The notes under the pieces were generated by a model. It was not told where the DNA came from and did no database searches. It saw nothing but the letters and a program-made list of their open reading frames with translations. A stretch of 14,675 bases of DNA from an uncultured Clostridia bacterium (GTDB taxonomy: Bacteria > Bacillota > Clostridia > Oscillospirales > Oscillospiraceae), in NCBI GenBank assembly GCA_946060825.1, contig CAMGPO010000002.1, positions 1 through 14,675 on the forward strand. Reading direction: 5' to 3'. Both the position numbers and the translations under genes were made by a program. Below, piece by piece: positions 6,174-11,993 of the stretch (position 1 is the stretch's first letter; each line of letters begins with the position of its first letter).

Positions 6174-6944
6174 ATGATTTTAGCGGTTGACATCGGCAAC
6201 ACCAACGTCGTCCTCGGCGGCATTGAAGCGGGGAATATCCTGTTTGAGGCCCGGATTGCCACGGATCTCATCAAGACCTCTGACCAGTACGCGGTTGAGC
6301 TGAAGAACATCCTGTCGCTCTATGACGTGACGGGCGGCGACTTTGAGGGGAGCATCATCTCCTCCGTCGTGCCTCCGGTTCTCAATTCCTTCCGGACAGC
6401 CATCCGCAAGCTGACGGGGAATCTGCCGCTGGTGGTCGGACCCGGCATCAAGACGGGACTCAACATCCTGATCGACAACCCCTCCCAGACCGGCGGCGAT
6501 CTGATCGTCGGCGCTGTCGCGGCGATTCATGAATATGAGCCGCCCATGGCACTGATCGACATGGGTACGGCCACGACGATCTCTGTCATCAACGAAAAGG
6601 GAGCGCTGATCGGCGGCTGCATCTGCCCGGGCGTCCGCATTTCCATGGAGGCCCTGAACACCAGGACCGCCCAGCTTCCCGGTATCAGCCTGGAGGAGCC
6701 GAAGCGTGTCATCGGGCGGAATACCATCGACTGTATGCGCAGCGGTATCATGTATGGCGCTGCCGCTATGATCGACGGCCTGCTGGATCGGATGGAGGAA
6801 GAGGCGGGCCAGACGCTTAACGTCATCACGACCGGCGGTATTTCCCGCTTCGTGACGCCGCTCTGCCGCCGGAAGATGATTTACGACAAGGATCTTCTGC
6901 TCAAAGGACTCTGGATTCTCTATGAGCAGAACCGGAAGGCCTAA
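6174..6944 (+). CDS. coaX: Type III pantothenate kinase
   Basis: Catalyses ATP-dependent phosphorylation of pantothenate, the first step of CoA synthesis; type III enzymes need a monovalent cation and are not inhibited by CoA. The 256-residue length is typical. The ASKHA-fold signatures are present: phosphate-1 motif VDIGNTN (residues 5-11, Asp6), DNPSQTGGDLIVGAVAA (101-117) with the catalytic-base region, DMGTATT (129-135) and the GGCICPG turn (147-153). The arginine that often follows the Asp in GADR is leucine here (GGDL), a variant I believe also occurs in other Clostridia. The ribosome binding site AGGAG overlaps the stop of the preceding phosphoesterase gene, and the next gene starts immediately after its TAA, so all three are co-transcribed. 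Confidence 0.95.
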   Translation: MILAVDIGNTNVVLGGIEAGNILFEARIATDLIKTSDQYAVELKNILSLYDVTGGDFEGSIISSVVPPVLNSFRTAIRKLTGNLPLVVGPGIKTGLNILIDNPSQTGGDLIVGAVAAIHEYEPPMALIDMGTATTISVINEKGALIGGCICPGVRISMEALNTRTAQLPGISLEEPKRVIGRNTIDCMRSGIMYGAAAMIDGLLDRMEEEAGQTLNVITTGGISRFVTPLCRRKMIYDKDLLLKGLWILYEQNRKA

Positions 6945-8171
6945 ATGGGCGCCCGCGAGGATGGAGCCCTGTTTCTGCCGGTGGAGCGGCTTCTGGAGTT
7001 CTGCGAAAACCATGAGACCCCATTTTTCCTCTATGACGCTGGAACGATCCGGCGCCGTGCGGCGCAGTGGAAGGACGCATTTTCCTTTTGCCGGTACCGG
7101 CTCAGCGCCCCGGTGCGGGCCTTGCCCAATCCCCACGTTTTTCGTGTGCTGCGGGAATGCGGCGTCGGCGCGGTCTGTGCAAATGAAATGGAGCTGGAGC
7201 TGGCCCGGCGGGCCGGTTATGACCGCGGAGAGATGATTTATATGATGCACCGCCCGGAGGAACCGCCCCGGGATGTGCAGCTTATTCTTGACGATCCGGA
7301 GCAGCTGCAATGGCTTCCCAAGTTCCTGTCGGATCCGGTGGGGCTGCGCTTCACACCCGCTGAGGATGTGAAGCTGACACCGGTGACGGCCTTGCGCACG
7401 GCGCGGTGTCAGTTCGGCATGGACCAGGACCAGCTCATTGAGACGGCGCTGGCCCTTGTGGAGCGCGGCTGTCCCGCCGTTGGACTCCATGCCCAGTTTG
7501 CCACTGCACGGATGGAACGGGGCTTCTATCGCGTCCAGGCGGAGGCGCTGTTTGGCGCGGCTCTGCAGCTGCACCGGTGGAAGATTCCGCTGGCTTACTT
7601 TGACATCGGCGGCGGAATCGGCTGGAGTGACTCGCCCAACTGCGCAGTGAACAATATTCGTGCCATCGCAGAGGATATTTGGGAGCTTCATGCAAAGATG
7701 CTGGTTCCCGCCGGCCTTGGAGATGTGGAAATACGCAGTCAGCCAGGCCGCAATCTGCTGGCGCCGGGCGGAATCCTGGTCAGCAGGGTAGAGTCGGTTC
7801 GGAAAAAGGGCAGCGTCTTCCTGAACCTCGACGCCTCGTCTTCGGACATGATGCGGCATATTCTCTACGGCTCCTGCTACGGGATTCAGCTGGTTCCGCA
7901 TGACCCCGCTGACCGCGATGACAGCTGCTCGGTCTGCACGATCTGCGGATGGCTCCAGGAGCCCGGAGATAAGTTTGCGAGCGCACAGGTCCTGCCGCAG
8001 GCAAAGGCGGGCGACCTCTGCGTGTTCCGCGGCGTCGGCGCCTACGCGGCTGCGATGGGTTCACCTTACGGCGGGAATCTCAGCTGTGCCGAGTATCTTC
8101 TGGACGGCGAGATCCGGTTGATCCGCCGGCGGGAGCGACCTGCTGAATACCTGGCGACCCTTATACCATAA
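6945..8171 (+). CDS. Diaminopimelate-decarboxylase-like fold-III protein lacking key PLP-site residues (probable pseudoenzyme)
   Basis: 408 residues with the layout of LysA-type decarboxylases: an N-terminal TIM barrel and a C-terminal beta domain. Recognisable landmarks are TPFFLYD (25-31, LysA TPLYVYD), PNPHVFRVLRECG (61-73), RCQFGMD (154-160), YFDIGGGIGW (218-227, phosphate loop), QPGRNLLAPGG (266-276), and GAY followed by AEYLLDG (365-388). Aligned without gaps, the PLP lysine of KANPNP is Arg58 (CGG at 7116-7118). The PLP-stacking His of HIGS is Gln184, the Glu of EPGR is Gln266, and the substrate-site Cys of the CESGD motif is Gln338. It therefore probably cannot form a Schiff base and is either a non-catalytic relative or an enzyme of changed mechanism. 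GGAAGG (6934-6939) precedes ATG 6945, directly after the coaX stop. Its 3' end overlaps the convergent gene at 8161 by 11 bases. Fold confidence is good; loss of activity is inferred. Confidence 0.88.
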   Translation: MGAREDGALFLPVERLLEFCENHETPFFLYDAGTIRRRAAQWKDAFSFCRYRLSAPVRALPNPHVFRVLRECGVGAVCANEMELELARRAGYDRGEMIYMMHRPEEPPRDVQLILDDPEQLQWLPKFLSDPVGLRFTPAEDVKLTPVTALRTARCQFGMDQDQLIETALALVERGCPAVGLHAQFATARMERGFYRVQAEALFGAALQLHRWKIPLAYFDIGGGIGWSDSPNCAVNNIRAIAEDIWELHAKMLVPAGLGDVEIRSQPGRNLLAPGGILVSRVESVRKKGSVFLNLDASSSDMMRHILYGSCYGIQLVPHDPADRDDSCSVCTICGWLQEPGDKFASAQVLPQAKAGDLCVFRGVGAYAAAMGSPYGGNLSCAEYLLDGEIRLIRRRERPAEYLATLIP

Positions 8172-8349
8172 CAACGAGGACAGATGCGGCGATGACCAGG
8201 CAGGTCAGCAGTGTGAGGTAGCACAGAGCGTCCAGAATGGTGGCTGCCAGCTGCGCAAAGGCGGTGCGGCGGCTGCGGACTCTGCGACTGCAGGAGCGGC
8301 GGGATGCGGATTGCACGGTGGGAAACGGAATGACATGGTTGGATTTCAT
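8161..8349 (-). CDS. Small single-span membrane protein, unknown function
   Basis: 62 residues: a hydrophilic, strongly basic N-terminal half (several SRR-type arginine pairs at about 16-28) followed by one hydrophobic helix (about 33-61) running to the C-terminus, which predicts an N-in, tail-anchored membrane protein. I do not recognise the family. Support for a real gene is a near-perfect GAGGAGG ribosome binding site at plus 8357-8363 with 7-base spacing, a -10-like TATACT further upstream, and the clear basic-then-hydrophobic design, which chance frames seldom show. Its stop lies inside the 3' end of the convergent decarboxylase-like gene (11-base overlap). It could instead be a chance frame in a leader region. 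Confidence 0.6.
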   Translation of the reverse strand: MKSNHVIPFPTVQSASRRSCSRRVRSRRTAFAQLAATILDALCYLTLLTCLVIAASVLVVMV

Positions 8350-8353
8350 AATG

Positions 8354-8383
8354 TTGCCTCCTCTGTGTTTTCTTCAGTATAAC
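8354..8383 (+). promoter_or_regulatory. Candidate promoter of the alpha/beta hydrolase gene at 8426
   Basis: TTGCCT (8354-8359), an 18-base spacer and TATAAC (8378-8383). The same core read on the minus strand gives TATACT (plus 8376-8381), a -10 for the small membrane protein gene, though no good -35 is seen for that direction. The core may therefore act both ways. Confidence 0.5.
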
Positions 8384-8425
8384 GGAAGGACTGTACGATA
8401 AACTGGACAGAAAGGACTGAATAAT

Positions 8426-9337
8426 ATGGAATCGATGTATTTGCAGTCGGCTGGCGGTGGGCAGATCTTCTGCCGTGTCTGGAAGCCGGAGGGAACGCCG
8501 CGGGCGACGCTTCAGATTGTTCATGGCATCGCAGAGCATGTGGACCGCTACGATGAATTTGCCAGATTTTTGAATGAACACGGGATTCTGGTTGCGGCCG
8601 ACGACCATATGGGTCACGGCAAATCGATCGGAGAAGGAGAGGTTCCGGGCTTTTTCCGCGGGGGCTGGGATGCTGCGGTGGCCGATTCCCGGCAGCTCCA
8701 GGAGAAGCTGATGGAGGAATATCCGGATGTGCCCTGCTTCCTGCTGGGCCACAGCATGGGGTCCTTCATGGCGCGGACGATGCTCTTCCGCTATCCGGAC
8801 AGCGGCATCCGCGGCGCCATCATCTCCGGCACCGGCTGGCAGCCAGCCGTGATGCTGAAGGCAGGACTGGCCCTCTGCCGGCATGAGGAGAAAAAATTTG
8901 GCGAGACAAGTACCAGCAACGCGCTCAACCAAATTATTTTTGGAGGCTACAACAAGAAGTTCAAGCCCAACCGCACGCCTTTTGACTGGCTCTGTACGGA
9001 CAACACCGTGGTGGACCGATACATTGCGGATCCACTCTGCGGTTTTGACGCAACCATTGGACTTGCCCGGGATATGCTGACCGGGATCGGGATGATTCAG
9101 GACCGGTCCAATCTGGAAAAAATGAAAAAAGACCTGCCGGTCTGGTTCTTTGCCGGCGATAAGGATCCGGTCGGCAATATGGGAAAGGGCGTCCGCCAGG
9201 CCGCCGAGGCGTTCCGCAAAGCCGGTATGCAGAACGTTACCGTTACACTCTATGCGGGACGCCACGAGATGCTGAACGAGAAGAACAAAGCGCTCGTCTA
9301 TCAGGACGTACTCGCCTGGACGGATCAATACTGTTGA
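8426..9337 (+). CDS. Monoacylglycerol-lipase-like alpha/beta hydrolase (serine hydrolase, Hydrolase_4 type)
   Basis: 303 residues of canonical alpha/beta hydrolase. The oxyanion-hole strand is QIVHGIAEHVDRY (30-42), typical of monoacylglycerol lipase/lysophospholipase relatives, followed by the DHMGHGKS turn (60-67). The nucleophile elbow is GHSMGS (Ser110), the acid is Asp247 in AGDKDPVG, and the base is His280 in GRHEML, so the triad is complete. There is no signal peptide, so it acts in the cytoplasm on a lipid ester or similar small substrate that cannot be named from sequence. AAAGGA (8411-8416) lies 9 bases before the ATG. It is transcribed alone, with a strong terminator after it. A second, unrelated-looking alpha/beta hydrolase sits at 13068-14009. 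Confidence 0.92.
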   Translation: MESMYLQSAGGGQIFCRVWKPEGTPRATLQIVHGIAEHVDRYDEFARFLNEHGILVAADDHMGHGKSIGEGEVPGFFRGGWDAAVADSRQLQEKLMEEYPDVPCFLLGHSMGSFMARTMLFRYPDSGIRGAIISGTGWQPAVMLKAGLALCRHEEKKFGETSTSNALNQIIFGGYNKKFKPNRTPFDWLCTDNTVVDRYIADPLCGFDATIGLARDMLTGIGMIQDRSNLEKMKKDLPVWFFAGDKDPVGNMGKGVRQAAEAFRKAGMQNVTVTLYAGRHEMLNEKNKALVYQDVLAWTDQYC

Positions 9338-9360
9338 TTGACATAACTATTTTGAAATTT

Positions 9361-9415
9361 GGTGGGGCTTTTTGACGGCGATTCTGGAAATCGCGCAGAA
9401 AGCCCCAACTTTTTG
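9361..9415 (+). terminator. Terminator of the alpha/beta hydrolase gene
   Basis: Outer arms TGGGGCTTT (9363-9371) and AAAGCCCCA (9399-9407) are perfect complements, and an inner stem GCGATT (9378-9383)/AATCGC (9389-9394) caps the hairpin. Five T residues follow at 9410-9414. Confidence 0.85.
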
Positions 9416-9425
9416 AATAGAATTT

Positions 9426-9442
9426 AGTAACAAAAGTGTAAT
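9426..9442 (+). promoter_or_regulatory. WalR (YycF)-like binding box upstream of the lysozyme gene
   Basis: AGTAAC (9426-9431), 5 bases, then TGTAAT (9437-9442) match the WalR direct-repeat consensus TGTWAH-N5-TGTWAH at 11 of 12 fixed positions. The box ends 16 bases before the -35. WalRK controls peptidoglycan hydrolase genes in Firmicutes, which fits the gene downstream. The site is short, so chance is possible; no walRK genes are in the window. Confidence 0.5.
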
Positions 9443-9458
9443 ATTTTTTGCAAAATGG

Positions 9459-9487
9459 TTGCAATCATGTGGAATATCTGGTATAAT
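9459..9487 (+). promoter_or_regulatory. Strong extended -10 sigma-A promoter of the lysozyme gene
   Basis: TTGCAA (9459-9464), a 17-base spacer and TATAAT (9482-9487) with the TGG extension just before it. Transcription should start near 9494, about 30 bases before the ATG. Confidence 0.85.
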
Positions 9488-9504
9488 TCGTACACGAGAT
9501 ATTC
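9472..9504. repeat. 8-base perfect inverted repeat straddling the lysozyme -10
   Basis: GAATATCT (9472-9479) and AGATATTC (9497-9504) are exact complements with 17 bases between, and the -10 (9482-9487) and predicted start site lie inside. The spacing puts the arms a little over two helical turns apart, which would suit a dimeric repressor. No regulator is known here. Confidence 0.5.
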
Positions 9505-9524
9505 TGCCTAAGGAGCCTTGAAAT

Positions 9525-11747
9525 ATGAAAAAGAAGATCATCAGTCTGTTAGTGACTGTGGCATTGATGCTGGGCGTTGCATCTGTGACAGCCGTTGAGG
9601 CCGCGGCAGCCTCGCAGATGAAGGTCAGCGAGGAACTGATTGCGATCCTCAAGCAGTTCGAGGGCTTCCTCGAAAAACCGGTCTGGGACTACAGCCAGTA
9701 TTCCGTTGGATACGGCAGCGCTGTGGACGAGGACTCGGAGGACTTCGACCGCTATATGGAGGAAGGTATCACCGAGGAAGAGGCCGACGCTCTGCTCCGG
9801 GAATATGTGGCCATTGCGGAGAAGGCTGTCAACGGCATGATCGATACATACGGCCTGAATCTCAGCCAGCAGCAGTTTGATGCCCTGATCGATTTTTGCT
9901 ACAACTGCGGCACCGGCTGGATCAAGCAGGAGGGGAATTTCCGCAGCGCAGTCATCAACGGCGCTACGGGTAATGATTTCCTGAACGCCATCATCTCCTG
10001 GTGCAAGGCTGGCGGGAAGATCGAGACCGGCCTCATCAAGCGCCGCCTGGCAGAGGCCAACCTTTACCTCAATGGCGTCTATTCGGTGACGCCACCGAGC
10101 TGTTACTGCTATGTTATATACAATGCAAAGGGCGGTTATTGCGCAAAAGCGATTCAGGCCTATCAGGAAGGCGACGTGATTACAGAGCTGCCGACGCCCT
10201 CCAAGACGGATGCAAACTTTATCGGCTGGTTCAATGCCAGCAGCAATGGCGTGCTGGTGACGCAGCTCGACAGTAGCATCTCTGGTAGAACCCTGTTTGC
10301 CAACTGGGAAAACCTCGATGGCACTCCGGAGAAGGACCCGGAAGAGGTTGCTGTGAACTATAAGCGGGTTGTCCGTGTGAGCAACTCTCTGAATGTCCGG
10401 AAAGAGGCCAGCACGTCGAGCGATGTGATCAAAATCCTGTATGACGGCGATGTTGTGACGATTGTGGCAGAGCTTCAGACCGACGATCTGCTCTGGGGCA
10501 AGCTGGAAGAGGGCGGATGGATCGCCCTGAAGTATACGGAAGCCTATAAGGAGCCGGAGGAACCGGAAGAGCCCGAAGAGCCGGAAGAGCCGGAAGAGCC
10601 GGAAAAACCGGAAGCGCCCGCGGAGGAGATCGTCGTGACGGTGACCGGCTCCGTGGTGAATGTCCGCAGCGGCGCAGGTACGGACAACAGCGTTACCTCC
10701 GCCGTCCACTGCGGCGACAAAGTGACAATTGTGGAAGTCACCGATCTCAACGGAACCAAGTGGGGCAAACTTTCCACCGGCGGCTGGATCTGCCTGACCT
10801 ATACCGATTATCAGGCCGAACCGGCGGAGCCGGAAGAGCCGCAGCAGCCGTCTCAACCGCAGCAGCCAGCGGAGATCACAGTCAAAGTCACCAATGGTCC
10901 GATTAACGTTCGCAGCGGCGCAGGCACCAACAACAAGATTATTTCCAGCGTCTATAACGGCCAGAGCCTGACCATTACCGCTGTGACGGAGGTGGACGGC
11001 AGGCCCTGGGGCCAGCTTTCCGACGGCGGTTGGATCTGCCTGAGCTATACCGACTACAAGGCATCCGATAATGAGACCGGCGGCGAAAACCAGACGCCGA
11101 TTGCACCCTCCGGTACGACGGTCAAGGTCACCGGCAGCGCGGTCAATGTTCGGACAGGTCCCGGTACGAACAACGGCGTATCTACCGTGATCTACCGCGG
11201 CGCCAACGTCACAATTGTGGAGACAACAACAGTCAACGGCGCGATCTGGGGCAAGCTGTCCACCGGCGGCTGGATCGCTCTGCAGTATACGGATTACAGC
11301 GGCGGCGAAACGCAGACGCCCGCAGAGCCGGGCAATGCTTCCGGTGGATCTGTCACCGGTACAGTCAATGCGTCCAGCCTGAACGTTCGCAGTAAGGCCG
11401 GTATGGACGGCTCCGTGGTTGGTACCCTGTCCAAGGGGACGAGCGTGGAGATTCTGGAGCAGACCACCGTTGACGGTACGACCTGGGGCCGGATTTCCTC
11501 CGGCTGGATCAGTATGAGCTATGTCACCGTCCAGAACGGCGGCAGCGGAACGGCCTCCGGCGGCACGACGTACACGGTCACCGCAGATGTGGTCAATGTC
11601 CGCTCCGGCGCAGGGCTCAGCAACGGCGTCGTCTCGACGGTCACCAAAGGCACAAAGGTCACCATCGTGGAGACCGCCTCCGCCGACGGCATGACCTGGG
11701 GCAAGCTCTCCGGCGGCGGCTGGATCAGCATGACCTACGTGGCCTGA
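9525..11747 (+). CDS. Secreted GH24-type lysozyme with Flg_new/InlB-B-like repeat and six SH3b domains
   Basis: A 740-residue exported muramidase. Residues 1-29 form a signal peptide (MKKK, hydrophobic core, AAAA cleavage region). The lysozyme domain (about 33-185) has the T4/phage-type layout: Glu46 in QFEGF, Asp55 nine residues on, the SVGYG turn (60-64, Ser where Thr is usual and one residue nearer), and the late GLIKRRLAEANLYLNG motif (169-184). A repeat of the Flg_new/InlB-B class follows (about 195-262, ending in the typical aromatic FANW). Six SH3b domains follow (about 279-341, 368-429, 450-511, 531-591, 608-669, 681-740), each with NVR and WG(K/Q/R) signatures, joined by Pro/Glu- or Gly/Ser-rich linkers. 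SH3b units usually bind peptidoglycan. There is no LPXTG or membrane anchor. AAGGAG at 9510-9515 fixes the ATG. Likely roles are wall turnover, cell separation or lysis of other bacteria; there is no holin or other phage gene nearby. Confidence 0.93.
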   Translation: MKKKIISLLVTVALMLGVASVTAVEAAAASQMKVSEELIAILKQFEGFLEKPVWDYSQYSVGYGSAVDEDSEDFDRYMEEGITEEEADALLREYVAIAEKAVNGMIDTYGLNLSQQQFDALIDFCYNCGTGWIKQEGNFRSAVINGATGNDFLNAIISWCKAGGKIETGLIKRRLAEANLYLNGVYSVTPPSCYCYVIYNAKGGYCAKAIQAYQEGDVITELPTPSKTDANFIGWFNASSNGVLVTQLDSSISGRTLFANWENLDGTPEKDPEEVAVNYKRVVRVSNSLNVRKEASTSSDVIKILYDGDVVTIVAELQTDDLLWGKLEEGGWIALKYTEAYKEPEEPEEPEEPEEPEEPEKPEAPAEEIVVTVTGSVVNVRSGAGTDNSVTSAVHCGDKVTIVEVTDLNGTKWGKLSTGGWICLTYTDYQAEPAEPEEPQQPSQPQQPAEITVKVTNGPINVRSGAGTNNKIISSVYNGQSLTITAVTEVDGRPWGQLSDGGWICLSYTDYKASDNETGGENQTPIAPSGTTVKVTGSAVNVRTGPGTNNGVSTVIYRGANVTIVETTTVNGAIWGKLSTGGWIALQYTDYSGGETQTPAEPGNASGGSVTGTVNASSLNVRSKAGMDGSVVGTLSKGTSVEILEQTTVDGTTWGRISSGWISMSYVTVQNGGSGTASGGTTYTVTADVVNVRSGAGLSNGVVSTVTKGTKVTIVETASADGMTWGKLSGGGWISMTYVA
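10551..10619 (+). repeat. In-frame 9-base repeats encoding a PEE linker
   Basis: About seven tandem, partly degenerate copies of a 9-base unit (consensus CCGGAAGAG) encode Pro-Glu-Glu triplets between SH3b domains 1 and 2 of the lysozyme. Because the unit is a multiple of three, slippage would change linker length without breaking the frame. Confidence 0.85.
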
Positions 11748-11757
11748 ACGGAATCAG

Positions 11758-11789
11758 AAAACCGGCCGTGAATGCACGGCCGGTTTTTT
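11758..11789 (+). terminator. Terminator of the lysozyme gene
   Basis: Perfect 13-base stem AAAACCGGCCGTG (11758-11770) with complement at 11775-11787, an AATG loop and a six-T tract. It starts 10 bases after the stop codon. Confidence 0.95.
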
Positions 11790-11822
11790 CGCAGCCCATA
11801 CCCAAAGTCCCGATTATGGTAC

Positions 11823-11850
11823 TTGCATTCTGCTAGAATGCTGGTATAAC
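11823..11850 (+). promoter_or_regulatory. Promoter of the small-protein-truA operon, with an inverted repeat in its spacer
   Basis: TTGCAT (11823-11828), a 16-base spacer and TATAAC (11845-11850) with a TGG extended -10. GCATTC (11825-11830) and GAATGC (11836-11841) form a perfect inverted repeat with a 5-base gap lying between and touching the -35, a position where a bound protein would block polymerase. Confidence 0.75.
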
Positions 11851-11870
11851 ATAGAAGGGACGGGAACCAC

Positions 11871-11993
11871 ATGGCATATTCAGTCAAGTATATAAGAGGG
11901 CACATGGAAGTTTACGGCGAGGACGGGCGGTTCCTGTTCTCTGCCGACAGCGACCGGGAAATCCGGGAGACATTGGAGGAGCTGTACGATTGA
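11871..11993 (+). CDS. 40-residue protein of unknown function, overlapping the truA start
   Basis: MAYSVKYIRGHMEVYGEDGR is the first half; the rest (FLFSADSDREIRETLEELYD) is acidic and ends in a helix. It reads as a compact beta-beta-alpha unit: two strands (VKYIRGHMEVY and RFLFSA) then an amphipathic helix. I recall similar short proteins with a YIRGH-EVY core in Clostridia but no assigned function. Support for a real gene: ATG just after a good promoter, AAGGGA about 11 bases upstream, and a TGA at 11991-11993 that overlaps the TTG start of truA, with the truA ribosome binding site GGAGGAG (11975-11981) inside it. It may be a true small protein, or partly serve to couple truA translation. 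Confidence 0.75.
   Translation: MAYSVKYIRGHMEVYGEDGRFLFSADSDREIRETLEELYD

Noticed and set aside
6180..7901. Long open frame (about 570 codons) on the minus strand across coaX and the decarboxylase-like gene
   Set aside because: It crosses two co-oriented real genes and has no motif or start signal; a shadow of their codon use.
8066..9328. Long minus-strand frame opposite the alpha/beta hydrolase
   Set aside because: Antisense to a gene with a complete catalytic triad, and no start signal or family match.
10400..11740. Repeats across the SH3b region considered as a CRISPR or tandem DNA array
   Set aside because: They are diverged in-frame protein domain repeats of about 60-80 codons, not short identical direct repeats with spacers.
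9525..11747. Prophage origin of the lysozyme
   Set aside because: It has a signal peptide and its own promoter and terminator, and no holin, portal, tail or integrase gene is nearby; housekeeping genes lie on both sides.
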